A stretch of 64,000 bases of DNA, taken from NCBI GenBank assembly GCA_963773105.1, contig CAVZAA010000004.1, positions 310,001 through 374,000 of the forward strand, written 5' to 3'. A program made the position numbers and the translations under genes. Below the pieces are notes generated by a model, which made no database searches, was not told where the DNA came from, and was given only the letters and a program-made list of their open reading frames with translations. Numbering within the stretch: position 1 is the stretch's first letter; each line of letters begins with the position of its first letter. Source of the DNA: Trebonia sp963773105 (GTDB lineage Bacteria; Actinomycetota; Actinomycetes; Streptosporangiales; Streptosporangiaceae). Below, piece by piece: positions 35,162-43,210 of this stretch.

Positions 35162-35356
35162 CTAATCCTCGTCCGCGGGCACCGGCGCAGCGCCGAGCGC
35201 GTCCTTGTGCCTTAGCTCGTAGTGCTTGGTGAGGGCCGCGCTCGCTGCACCCGTCACGCCTGGCCGATAGGCGACGGTGCGCTGGCAGATCGTGCAGCGC
35301 GTAATTGGCAGTTGCGTCACCGTGACGGGGAAACTCTTACTGGCTGAGCGGGTCAT
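35162..35356 (-). CDS. Small C2H2-like zinc-finger protein (64 aa)
   Basis: A 64-residue protein with CTIC followed by a 20-odd residue spacer and HYELRH, together a plausible C2H2 zinc site (RCTICQRTVAYRPGVTGAAS, then LTKHYELRHKDAL). Similar small proteins are common in actinobacteria with no known function; DNA, RNA or protein binding are all possible. It is close to and divergent from the DksA-like zinc protein, with a 72-bp shared promoter region. Being short, the call rests on the motif and the absence of a competing frame. Confidence 0.6.
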   Translation of the reverse strand: MTRSASKSFPVTVTQLPITRCTICQRTVAYRPGVTGAASAALTKHYELRHKDALGAAPVPADED

Positions 35357-35431
35357 AAGCCTTCACAATGCCGGAAGATTCGGGGCGAAATCCCACCCCG
35401 CGCTGCGTATTGTCTTCCCAAATGATAGGTG

Positions 35432-35794
35432 ATGCAAGTGACTGAGGCGGAGTCCGCCAAGTCGCGGCTGAATTTGGACCGCGCGCAGACCCTCGGCCAG
35501 ATCGCGGATCTCGAGCGGGAGTTGGCCGCGATCATCGCCAGCGCGGCCGATGGCTCGGCCGGGAGCGACGACGAGCACGACCCGGAAGGTGCCACCGTCG
35601 CGTTCGAACGGCAGCACGTGGCGGCGCTGCTCGACCGGGCGCGCGCCCACCTCGAGGACATTGACGCGGCATTCAGGAAGCTCAACTCCGGCAGATACGA
35701 AATATGCGATATATGCGGCCGCCCGATTGGCGCCGAGCGCCTGGCGGCGCGCCCCGCGTCGCTCACCTGCGTCCGCTGCGCCGCCACCCGCTAG
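35432..35794 (+). CDS. TraR/DksA-type zinc-finger protein
   Basis: A 120-residue DksA/TraR-family protein. An N-terminal coiled coil (about residues 5-85, with ADLERELAAII and LLDRARAHLEDIDAAFRKLNSGRYE) precedes a C4 zinc ribbon, CDICGRPI and CVRC at the end. DksA-like proteins bind the RNA polymerase secondary channel, and actinobacterial relatives modulate growth or antibiotic production; the coiled-coil tip acid motif here cannot be judged as active. Start could be the GTG at 35429, the ATG at 35432 or the GTG at 35438. Confidence 0.85.
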   Translation: MQVTEAESAKSRLNLDRAQTLGQIADLERELAAIIASAADGSAGSDDEHDPEGATVAFERQHVAALLDRARAHLEDIDAAFRKLNSGRYEICDICGRPIGAERLAARPASLTCVRCAATR

Positions 35795-36019
35795 CGCGGC
35801 GCCAGTAACGGACTCGGCCTTGCATTCGTCGGGTAGACCGCTACCGCGCGCTTGCGGCTTCCCGGCCGCGTCAGGCGGCCGACAGCCGCCAGGTCCTACC
35901 GTTCCAATAGCCGGACAGCATCATCGGGCGCGCCCGACCGGCTCGGTAGCCCCAGTGGCGGCCGACTCCCACGCGGGGCGCTGTCAGGCAACTGGCAACT
36001 GGCGTCCGCAGCCAGCTTT

Positions 36020-36138
36020 CTATCAGTTCTGACCACTTTTTCGCCTTCCTATCGGTTCTGACCACTTTAGCGCCCGAATTGTCCGAATTTTGTGGTCAAA
36101 ACTGATAGAGAGATGAATCTTGTGGTCAGAACTGATAG
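36020..36138. repeat. Four copies of a 17-bp motif in two inverted pairs; possible collapsed IS21/Tn7-like ends
   Basis: Copies 1 (36020-36036, CTATCAGTTCTGACCAC) and 2 (36049-36065, one mismatch) are direct repeats 29 bp apart. Copies 3 (36092-36108, one mismatch) and 4 (36122-36138) are the same motif inverted, 30 bp apart. Copy 4 is the exact reverse complement of copy 1. Only about 26 bp separate the two pairs. Direct pairs at one end and inverted pairs at the other, with fixed spacing, is how transposase binding sites are arranged at ends of IS21, Mu or Tn7-type elements. I recall GTGGTCA-type repeats at IS21-family ends. No transposase gene remains. The flanking 35795-36019 and 36139-36284 hold no recognisable gene. 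Confidence 0.6.
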
Positions 36139-36284
36139 CTAGGTGCGCGCGGCTGTGGAAGGTGTGAAGGATGAGGCGGGCGGCGCGAGCGCCGTTGACC
36201 GCGCAGTCCGCGTCGGTGTCGGTGGCGTAGGCGACAGGGTCCGCTTCGGGTCAATGGCGTCGCCGACAGGTTCCCGGTGATGTG

Positions 36285-36956
36285 CTAGGCGGGGCGGCCG
36301 GGGATGACGGCGCCGGTCTCGTAGGCGAGGATGACCGCCTGGACGCGGTCCCTGAGGCCGAGCTTGGCGAGCAGGTGGGCGACGTGGGTCTTGACCGTGG
36401 CCTCGCTCACCACCAGGTCTCCGGCGATCTCCAGGTTGGTCCGGCCGCGGGCGAGGAGCAGCAGGATGTCACGCTCGCGCGGGGTCAGCGAGGCCAGCCG
36501 GGACGGCGACGGCAGCGCCTCGGCCGGCCGGGCGGCGAACGCCTCGATGAGCCGGCGGGTGACCGACGGCGCGAGCAGCGCGTCGCCCGCCGCGGCGACG
36601 CGAACCGCTGCGATCAGGTCCGCGCGCGGGGCGTCCTTGAGCAGGAAGCCGCTTGCGCCGGCCCGGAGCGCCTCGTACACGTAGTCGTCCAGGTCGAAGG
36701 TCGTCAGGATCACCACCTTGGGCGCGCCCGCCCCGGACGCGGTGAGCTGCCTGGTCGCGGCGATGCCGTCCAGCACCGGCATCCTGATGTCCATCAGCAC
36801 CACGTCCGGGCGGTGCAGCGCCGCCAGTTCCACCGCCGCGGCGCCGTCGGGCGCCTCCCCCACCACCACGAAGCCGGAGGCCTCGAGGATCAACCGGAAC
36901 CCGGCGCGGACGAGCTCCTGGTCGTCGGCCACGAGGACGCGCAACACGCCGGTCAC
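36285..36956 (-). CDS. NarL/LuxR-family response regulator
   Basis: A 223-residue two-component response regulator. The receiver has the acidic pair VADDQ, the phospho-acceptor in VVLMDIRMP (Asp56), the conserved threonine in VVILTTFD and the lysine in GFLLKDAP. A LuxR-type helix-turn-helix follows (LTPRERDILLLLARGRTNLEIA, then SEATVKTHVAHLLAKLGLRDR). Its start overlaps the stop of the sensor kinase by four bases, so the pair forms one operon. It lies next to the repeat at 36020-36138. Target genes unknown. Confidence 0.92.
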   Translation of the reverse strand: MTGVLRVLVADDQELVRAGFRLILEASGFVVVGEAPDGAAAVELAALHRPDVVLMDIRMPVLDGIAATRQLTASGAGAPKVVILTTFDLDDYVYEALRAGASGFLLKDAPRADLIAAVRVAAAGDALLAPSVTRRLIEAFAARPAEALPSPSRLASLTPRERDILLLLARGRTNLEIAGDLVVSEATVKTHVAHLLAKLGLRDRVQAVILAYETGAVIPGRPA

Positions 36957-38344
36957 GTCAGCGGCAATCGGGCGGTCACGGTGAAACCGCCGTCCGGGGC
37001 CGGGCCCAGCGCAAGCGAGCCACCGCAGGAGGCGACCCGCTCGGTGATCCCGGCCAGGCCGTAGCCGCCGGCCAGCCGCGGGATCGACCGGGCGATCGGG
37101 TCCTGTGGCGCGGATGACATCGGTGAGATGGTCGAGACTTCGGACCCGCCGGCGGCCGGAATCATAGGGGCCTTCGGGACGAGCTGCGTCATAGGAGTAG
37201 CGGCGGGCGGGCGGGGGGCGGTGTTGGTGACCTCTACCGAGAGGCAGTCGTCCTGGTAGGCCACGGCGACGGCCGCGGCCGCGCCGGGGGCGTGCCGGAG
37301 CGCGTTGGTCAGCGCCTCCTGGACGATCCGGTACGCGGTCAGGTCCACGCCGGGCGGCAGCGCCGTCGCCGCGCCCGTGACGGTGCAGGACACGACGAGA
37401 CCGGAGCCCCGGACCAGCGCAAGCAACTCGTCCAGGCCGGACAGGGAGGGGGCGGGAGTCAGCCGGGTCCGTTCGGGCGAATGGTCTAGATCTGCGGAGT
37501 TGAAGCGGAGCACCCCCAGCAGGCGGCGCAGCTCGGCCATCGCCTTCCTGGCGGTCGCCGCGATCGCGTCGGCCGACGTGGACGCCTCGGCCGGACGGGA
37601 CGGCAGCAGCGCGCCCACCGCCTCGGCCTGCACCGCCATCAGGCTCACGTGGTGGGCCACCACGTCGTGCAGCTCGCGGGCGATCCTGATCCGCTCGGCC
37701 GCGGCCGCCCGCGCGGCGGCCACGTCGAGCGAGGCCTCGGCTCGGGCCGCGCGGGCCGCGGCGGCGGCCAGCGCGGCCCGGCGGTGGCGGCTGAGCGTGC
37801 CGATCGCCCAGGCCGAGCCGAAGATGGACGCCTGCACGATCGCGTCGTAGGGCTGGTTATGACCCGGCAGCGCCTGCGAGTAGGCGATCCCGCCGACGGT
37901 GGCGACGACGGTGATCCAGCGGATCGCCGGGCGGCTCCGGTCGGCGACGGTGGCGAACGCGATGGCGGGAGCGAGCGGCAGCGGCGCGAAGCCGAACTTC
38001 AGCCCGTCGTAGAGGTCCCGCAGCACGCCCGAGCAGATCAGCACAGGAACCGGCCACACCCGGCGGAAGGCGAGCGGGAGGCACTGCCCGCCGACCAGGG
38101 CAAAGGCCTCCCAGCGGGGGTGCAGCTGCGCCTGGTAGGGCAGCAGCGACAGCAGGTTGAGCACCGCCAGCGCCAGCGCCAGCGCCCCGTCCTGCACGAT
38201 CCCCCTGGTTCTGGCCGGCCGCGCGGCGTACCAGGAGGCGGCGCCCGCCGCCAGCAGCTGCCCGCGTGGTGCCCGCGCCGCCTGGCCGGCCGACGACGCC
38301 GCACGGCCGGCGCTGCGGGCCACCGTGCGTGCCGTCTGCGTCAC
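36953..38344 (-). CDS. Two-component sensor histidine kinase (HisKA_3)
   Basis: A 463-residue NarL-type sensor kinase. Four to five membrane spans (about residues 50-190) give way to a short coiled coil and the dimerisation/phospho-acceptor helix RIARELHDVVAHHVSLMAVQAEAVG (His226). The ATPase domain has EALTNALRHAPG (N box) and a glycine-rich GGYGLAGITERVASCGGSL at the end. A 40-residue insertion of low complexity (PRPPAATPMTQLVPKAPMI and onward) sits inside the ATPase domain before the last box, which is unusual. The GTG at 38344 was chosen; the frame is open 65 codons further, over the divergent glycosyltransferase start. The stimulus is unknown. Confidence 0.87.
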   Translation of the reverse strand: MTQTARTVARSAGRAASSAGQAARAPRGQLLAAGAASWYAARPARTRGIVQDGALALALAVLNLLSLLPYQAQLHPRWEAFALVGGQCLPLAFRRVWPVPVLICSGVLRDLYDGLKFGFAPLPLAPAIAFATVADRSRPAIRWITVVATVGGIAYSQALPGHNQPYDAIVQASIFGSAWAIGTLSRHRRAALAAAAARAARAEASLDVAAARAAAAERIRIARELHDVVAHHVSLMAVQAEAVGALLPSRPAEASTSADAIAATARKAMAELRRLLGVLRFNSADLDHSPERTRLTPAPSLSGLDELLALVRGSGLVVSCTVTGAATALPPGVDLTAYRIVQEALTNALRHAPGAAAAVAVAYQDDCLSVEVTNTAPRPPAATPMTQLVPKAPMIPAAGGSEVSTISPMSSAPQDPIARSIPRLAGGYGLAGITERVASCGGSLALGPAPDGGFTVTARLPLT

Positions 38345-38456
38345 GAACCGATCGTAAGGCTTACGAACGCCGTCAAACCATCGGCCGCAAGGGGGAGACG
38401 GGAGTTCATCCGTCCGGCCGAAGCGCGCGCGGCGACGCGGAACCGACCCTGGCCTC

Positions 38457-39968
38457 ATGGACGCAACCATGACTACGCGGTCCCCGGCCCCGCCCGCAGG
38501 CCCGCGCGTAATCACCAGCGCGATGAAGAGCGCGATCACGGACCGGGCGGTCTGGCTGGTGGCCGCCGCCGCGTTCGCCGTGGAGCTGGCGGTCAGCGGA
38601 CGGTACGGGTACGTCCGCGACGAGCTCTACTTCCTGGCGGCGGGGCGGCACCCGGCGTGGGGGTACGTGGACCAGCCGTCGCTGACCCCGCTGCTGGCCC
38701 GGCTCGATTCCCTGCTGACCGGCAACACGCTGGTCGGCCTGCGCGCGCTGCCCGCGCTCGGGCTGGCGGCGCTGGTAGTGCTGACCGCCGCGATGGCGCG
38801 GGCGCTGGGCGCCGGACGCGGCGGCCAGCTGCTGGCCGCGCTCGCGACCGCGTGCTGCGCGGAGTACCTGGGCGCGATGCACGAGCTCACCACGACCCCG
38901 GTCGACTTCGTGGCCTGGGCCGCCACCCTGCTGGCGGTCACCCGGCTGCTGCGCCGCTCCGATCCCCGCTGGTGGGTTGCGGTCGGCGGGCTGGCGGGCC
39001 TCGGACTGGACGCCAAGTGGAACATCGGCTTCCTGGTGGCGGCGCTCGGCCTTGGCTTCGCCGTCACGCCGGCCGCCAGGCCGCTGCTGCGCAGCCGGTA
39101 CCTGGCCTACGGGGCGGTCCTGCTGGCCGCGTTGGCCGCGCCGGACTTCGTCTGGCAGGCGCTGCACGGCTGGCCCAACTTCGCCGTCTTCGGCCAGCTC
39201 AACCAGCAGGCGTGGAAGAACCGGGCCGTTTACTGGCCGACCCAGGTCGTCTACACGTCCATCGCGCTGGTGCCGCTCTGGATCGGCGGCATCGCCTGGG
39301 CGCTGCGGGACGCGAGGCTGCGGGTGGCCGGGATCGCGGCGGTGGCGGCGATCGTCGCGCAGTTCGTCCTCGGCGGCAAGGGCTACTACCCGGGCGGCAT
39401 CTACACGTTCTGCTTCGCGGCGGGCGCGACGGCGCTGTCCGGCCGGCCGCTGCGGCGGCGGGCCATGGTGTATTGCGCGGCGGCGGCGGTGAGCGCGGTG
39501 ATAGCGCTGCCGCTGCTGCCGGCCGCAGCCCTGGCCCGGTTCCCGGTGCAGAAGGTCAACTACGACCTGGGCGAGGAGATCGGGTGGCCGTCCGAGGTAG
39601 CGCTGCTCGCCCGCGCGTACCAGTCGCTGCCCGCCTCGGAACGGGGCGCGGCCACGGTCGTGGCGGGCAACTACGGCGAGGCGGGCGCGGTCGACCGGTA
39701 CGGCCCGGCGCTCGGGCTGCCGCCGGTCTACAGCGGCGCCAACAACTACTGGCTGTGGGGACCGCCGCCCGCCCGCGATACGGTCGCCGTCGCGATCAAC
39801 GTGGACCCGGCGCTGCTGCGGCGCTGGTTCCGCTCGGTACGGGTGGCGGCCGTCTACCGGAACGGCCTCGGCGTGTCCGACGACGAGGAGGGCGCGGTGA
39901 TCTACGTCGCCGTCGGATTGCGCTCGTCTTGGACCTCGGCCTGGCCCGCCTTCCGCGACTACTCGTAG
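38457..39968 (+). CDS. GT39/ArnT-like membrane glycosyltransferase
   Basis: A 503-residue GT-C glycosyltransferase (PMT_2 family). After a short N-terminal tail comes VSGRYGYVRDELYFLAAGRHPAWGYVDQPSLTPLLARL, the first extracytoplasmic loop with the catalytic acid pair (RDE) used to bind a polyprenyl-phosphate sugar. About ten spans follow, then a soluble C-terminal domain with VVAGNYGEAGAVDRYG and NNYWLWG. Such enzymes glycosylate lipids or proteins outside the membrane; many actinobacteria carry several of unknown acceptor. It is divergent from the two-component operon and convergent with the XRE regulator. Start ATG 38457 or 38469. Confidence 0.83.
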   Translation: MDATMTTRSPAPPAGPRVITSAMKSAITDRAVWLVAAAAFAVELAVSGRYGYVRDELYFLAAGRHPAWGYVDQPSLTPLLARLDSLLTGNTLVGLRALPALGLAALVVLTAAMARALGAGRGGQLLAALATACCAEYLGAMHELTTTPVDFVAWAATLLAVTRLLRRSDPRWWVAVGGLAGLGLDAKWNIGFLVAALGLGFAVTPAARPLLRSRYLAYGAVLLAALAAPDFVWQALHGWPNFAVFGQLNQQAWKNRAVYWPTQVVYTSIALVPLWIGGIAWALRDARLRVAGIAAVAAIVAQFVLGGKGYYPGGIYTFCFAAGATALSGRPLRRRAMVYCAAAAVSAVIALPLLPAAALARFPVQKVNYDLGEEIGWPSEVALLARAYQSLPASERGAATVVAGNYGEAGAVDRYGPALGLPPVYSGANNYWLWGPPPARDTVAVAINVDPALLRRWFRSVRVAAVYRNGLGVSDDEEGAVIYVAVGLRSSWTSAWPAFRDYS

Positions 39969-39987
39969 CCGCGGCGGCGGCCGGGCG

Positions 39988-41127
39988 CTAGCTGAAGCGC
40001 TCGCCGCAGGTCGCGGCGTCGTAGCCGGGGATGCTCGCCAGCTGGGCCAGTAGCCAGGGGGAGGCCAGCACCTTGAGCAGCGCCTGCGCCTCCCTGGAGG
40101 CGGCGTGCTCGGCCGGGATGACGAGGTCGAACCGCTCGTGGGCGAGGGGAACGAAGGCCAGCCCGTAGGCGCGGGCGGCCGGCTCGCTCGCCACCCCCGC
40201 GTCGGCCAGGCCGGCCGCCACCGCCGACGCGACCTGCAGGTGGCCCGCCGCCTCGGCGCCGTATCCGATCAGGTCGGCCGGATCGAGGTTGAGGCGGACG
40301 CGCTCGCGGTCGAGCAGCCGGCGGGCCTCCGCGCCCGGCTCGCGGTTGACGAGCCGGAGCCGGCGGCGGGCGATCGCGTCGAGGCCGGTGACCGCCGACC
40401 GCAGGTCCGGCCGGACCGCGAGCCCCTCCCGCCAGGCGGTGAACCCCACCACCACCGCCCCGTCGGGCAGGCCCGCGCCGTTGCCGCCGTTGCCGGTCTG
40501 GGTGTGAACCCCGGCCGCGTGCACCAGGCCGGCTCGGGCCAGGCGGAGCGCCTCGCCCGAGCCGCACGGCCACCAGGCGAAGCTGACCGGCGGGTCGAGC
40601 AGCGACAGCGGGGTGGCGAGCAGCGGCAGGGCCGGATCGCAGCCGGCCACGACGACCGTAGGCCGGGGCGGGCCGATCGGGCGGACGGCGACCTCCGCGA
40701 ACGCGGCGGCCGCACCGCCGTGGACGGCGAGGCCGCCGGCCGGCAGGAACCCCAGGCCGACCCCGGTGTCGCCGCGCAGCGGCAGGGCCACGAAGCGATC
40801 GCCGACCGGGGCGAGCATCACCCGCTCGCCGCCTGCGCGCTCCGCCGCGGGCCGCTGGCCGTCGCCGTGATCGGCCAGCCGGACGACGCTCACCGCGGTC
40901 ACCGGCGCGGTCGGCTCCCCCGGGCCGAACAGCTGCTCCACCGACATGCCGAGCGCCCGGGCAAGGGCCAGCGCGACCCGCAGTGACGGGTCGGAATGGC
41001 CCGATTCGACGGCCGACACCGCCTGCCTGCTGACCCCCGCCATTCCCGCGAGCTGCTGCTGCGAGAACCCCCGGGTCTGCCGAGCCATCCGCAATCCCGC
41101 GCCAGCGGTACCAGGTCCGTCCATCAT
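39988..41127 (-). CDS. XRE-family regulator fused to a periplasmic-binding-like domain
   Basis: A 379-residue regulator. Residues 10-65 form an XRE helix-turn-helix (LRMARQTRGFSQQQLAGMAGVSRQAVSAVESGHSDPSLRVAL). The C-terminal 200 residues resemble a type-2 periplasmic-binding/molybdate-type substrate domain (AGAGVHTQTG-like loop, FTAWREGLAVRPDLRSA, RLRLVNREPGAEARRLLDR, AFVPLAHERFDLVIPAEH). Similar one-component fusions are annotated as molybdate- or substrate-sensing regulators. The cytoplasmic PBP fold should bind a small ligand directly. A 26-bp dyad (41225-41250) lies about 100 bp upstream in the spacer to the divergent PfkB kinase gene and may be its operator. Confidence 0.8.
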   Translation of the reverse strand: MMDGPGTAGAGLRMARQTRGFSQQQLAGMAGVSRQAVSAVESGHSDPSLRVALALARALGMSVEQLFGPGEPTAPVTAVSVVRLADHGDGQRPAAERAGGERVMLAPVGDRFVALPLRGDTGVGLGFLPAGGLAVHGGAAAAFAEVAVRPIGPPRPTVVVAGCDPALPLLATPLSLLDPPVSFAWWPCGSGEALRLARAGLVHAAGVHTQTGNGGNGAGLPDGAVVVGFTAWREGLAVRPDLRSAVTGLDAIARRRLRLVNREPGAEARRLLDRERVRLNLDPADLIGYGAEAAGHLQVASAVAAGLADAGVASEPAARAYGLAFVPLAHERFDLVIPAEHAASREAQALLKVLASPWLLAQLASIPGYDAATCGERFS

Positions 41128-41224
41128 GCCTACGGATCGTAGCCGTCAACCGGAATCCGCGCCCGAGCGGGCATTGCGCGCCCCGTCTGCTGTTGGCTTC
41201 CCATCCCGCCTGCTCGCGGGGCCG

Positions 41225-41250
41225 TATCGACATTGGTTACCAATGCGATA
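41225..41250. promoter_or_regulatory. Long dyad between XRE/PBP regulator and PfkB kinase
   Basis: Outer arms TATCG (41225-41229) and CGATA (41246-41250) flank inner arms CATTGG (41231-41236) and CCAATG (41240-41245) around TTA, with a one-base asymmetry. The symmetry spans 26 bp and is AT-richer than its surroundings. It lies in the 270-bp divergent promoter region and could bind the XRE-type regulator. Confidence 0.5.
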
Positions 41251-41399
41251 ACTACCGTCTGAGGCAGTGGCCAGCATCGGGGGCGGGAAGATACCCTAGG
41301 GAGTCCCCTGATCAGGTTCAGGCCGCCGACTACCTGCAACGACGCACCGGCGACTGTTTTCGGGCTCCGCCCTCCTGATAGCCGCTTGATGATGAGGTG

Positions 41400-42299
41400 A
41401 TGACGACCATGGCCCGCATCGTTGTCATTGGCGACTTGATGACGGATACCGTCGCGCACGCGACGCTGCCGCTCGCGCGCGGCAGCGACACCCCGGCCAA
41501 GGTAACCACGCACGGCGGCGGCTCCGGCGCCAACGTGGCCGCGTGGGCCGCCGCCGACGGCGCCGACGTCGCGTTCATCGGCCGTCGTGGTGCCGATATC
41601 GCCGGCCGGAACCGGGACATGGAGCTGATGGGCTACGGCGTCGACGCGCGCCTGGTGATGGACCCCGAGCGGCCGACCGGGACCTGCGTGGTCATGGTCA
41701 CGCACAAGGGCGAGCGCACGATGCTGTCCGACCCGGGCGCCAACGCCGCCCTCGCCCCTGAGGACCTGCCCCACGACCTTTTCGTGGCCGGCGCCCACCT
41801 GCACGTCTCCGGGTACACGCTGCTGTCGGAGGGGTCGCGGGCGTCGGCGCTGTCCGCGCTCGACTTCGCCCGCCGGGTCGGCATGTCGACGTCGGTCGAC
41901 GGCGCGTCGGCGGCGCCGCTCGAGCGGGTCGGCGCCGAGCCCTTCTTCGAGCTGACCGGCAACGCGGTGCTGCTGTTCGTGAACGTCGCGCAGGCCAAGG
42001 TGCTGACCGGCCGGGATGAGCCGGAGGCGGCCGCCCGGGTGCTCACCGCCTGGTACCCGCAGGTCGTCATCAAGCTCGGCGCCGAGGGGGCGCTGTTCTT
42101 CGCCAACGGCCGTCCCCCGGTGCGGGTGCCCGCCCCGCCGGTGGAGCGCGTCATCGACGGAACCGGCGCGGGCGATGCCTTCGTGGCCGGCTTCCTGCCG
42201 CCCTGGCTGGACAAGAAGCCGCCGGTGGAGGCGCTGGGGAGCGGCTGCCGTCTCGCCGCCCACGCGCTCAACCTCATCGGCGCCCGCCCGATGCTGTAG
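41400..42299 (+). CDS. PfkB-family carbohydrate kinase
   Basis: A 299-residue ribokinase/PfkB-type kinase. The N-terminal signature is THGGGSGANVAAWAA with VAFIGRRGADIAG, and the catalytic signature is VERVIDGTGAGDAFVAGFLP, including the GTGAGD anion hole with the catalytic aspartate. In between is RPTGTCVVMVTHKGERTML, the usual sugar-binding lid region. It phosphorylates a sugar or nucleoside at the expense of ATP, in the cytoplasm; the substrate cannot be fixed, with ribokinase- or adenosine-kinase-like roles possible. It lies 105 bp before the SDR gene on the same strand. Starts at 41397 (GTG), 41400 (ATG) and 41409 (ATG) are possible. Confidence 0.87.
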   Translation: MTTMARIVVIGDLMTDTVAHATLPLARGSDTPAKVTTHGGGSGANVAAWAAADGADVAFIGRRGADIAGRNRDMELMGYGVDARLVMDPERPTGTCVVMVTHKGERTMLSDPGANAALAPEDLPHDLFVAGAHLHVSGYTLLSEGSRASALSALDFARRVGMSTSVDGASAAPLERVGAEPFFELTGNAVLLFVNVAQAKVLTGRDEPEAAARVLTAWYPQVVIKLGAEGALFFANGRPPVRVPAPPVERVIDGTGAGDAFVAGFLPPWLDKKPPVEALGSGCRLAAHALNLIGARPML

Positions 42300-42404
42300 G
42301 CTCCCCGCAAGCGTGGAAGAGCGTCACCGAACCTGGATACGATTCAGGCACATTTGGGTGACTGACGGCTCGGCCTCGGCTGCCCGTGTGGTAAGCAGTC
42401 CGTC

Positions 42405-43178
42405 ATGACCGGGTTCCTGAAAGAGCTGTTCTCCCTTGAGGGCCGAGTGGCGGTTGTCACCGGTGGGAGTTCTGGGATCGGGGAGGCGATGGCCTCCGCG
42501 CTGGCGTTCGCCGGCGCTCGGGTCGTCATCGTGGCGCGAGACCCGACCCGGCTCTCCGCCACCTGCAAGTCGATGCGCGACGCGGGCTGCGAGGTGGCGT
42601 GGGTGAGCGCGGACCTGTCCGACCGGGCCGAGGTGCGCCGCGGCGCGTCCGCCGCGGCGGCGGCCTTCGGCGAGCCGGACATCCTCGTCAACTGCGCCGG
42701 CGTCAACCTCAGGCCGCCGCACGCGTCGCTGTCGGAGGAGCACTGGGACCTGATGCTCGCGGTCAACGTGACCGCGCCGTTCCTGCTCGGCCAGCGGTTC
42801 GGCCCGGAGATGGCCGCCAGGGGCTGGGGGCGGATCATCAACGTGACGTCGCAGCAGGCCGGGCGGGCGTTCGGCAACAGCGGCGGGTACGGCGTGTCCA
42901 AGGGCGGCATCGCGTCGCTGACCCGCTCCCAGTCCGAGGCGTGGGCCTCGTCGGGGGTGTGCGTCAACTCGGTCTGCCCCGGGTTCGTCTCGACCCCGCT
43001 GACCACCGAGGTGTCGTCGGACCCGGTTCGCTCGGCCGCCCTGGCCGCGCGGACGCACATGGGCAGGAACGGCGAGCCGTCGGACTTCGCGGGCGTCGCG
43101 GTCTTCCTCGCATCCTCGGCCAGCGACTACGTGACCGGCACGACGGTCTTCGTGGACGGCGGCTTCTCCGCCATGTAG
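42405..43178 (+). CDS. SDR family oxidoreductase (gluconate 5-dehydrogenase-like)
   Basis: A 257-residue classical SDR. TGGSSGIG (about 19-26) binds the nucleotide, NCAG the adenine pocket, and INVTSQQAG with YGVSK provide the catalytic serine, tyrosine and lysine. PGFVSTPLT and the final YVTGTTVFVDGGFSAM are standard for the C-terminal region. The opening FLKELFSLEGRVAVVTG resembles gluconate 5-dehydrogenase and 2-deoxy-D-gluconate 3-dehydrogenase members, which would fit the neighbouring sugar kinase, but this is inference. The protein looks complete. It is convergent with parC. Confidence 0.86.
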   Translation: MTGFLKELFSLEGRVAVVTGGSSGIGEAMASALAFAGARVVIVARDPTRLSATCKSMRDAGCEVAWVSADLSDRAEVRRGASAAAAAFGEPDILVNCAGVNLRPPHASLSEEHWDLMLAVNVTAPFLLGQRFGPEMAARGWGRIINVTSQQAGRAFGNSGGYGVSKGGIASLTRSQSEAWASSGVCVNSVCPGFVSTPLTTEVSSDPVRSAALAARTHMGRNGEPSDFAGVAVFLASSASDYVTGTTVFVDGGFSAM

Positions 43179-43210
43179 CCCCGCGTCCCGTTAGGCCCGC
43201 CCCCGCACGG

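Noticed and set aside
37649..39991. A 780-codon rightward open frame across the kinase and glycosyltransferase
   Set aside because: Out of frame with the glycosyltransferase and antisense to the kinase, with low-complexity composition. No start signal.
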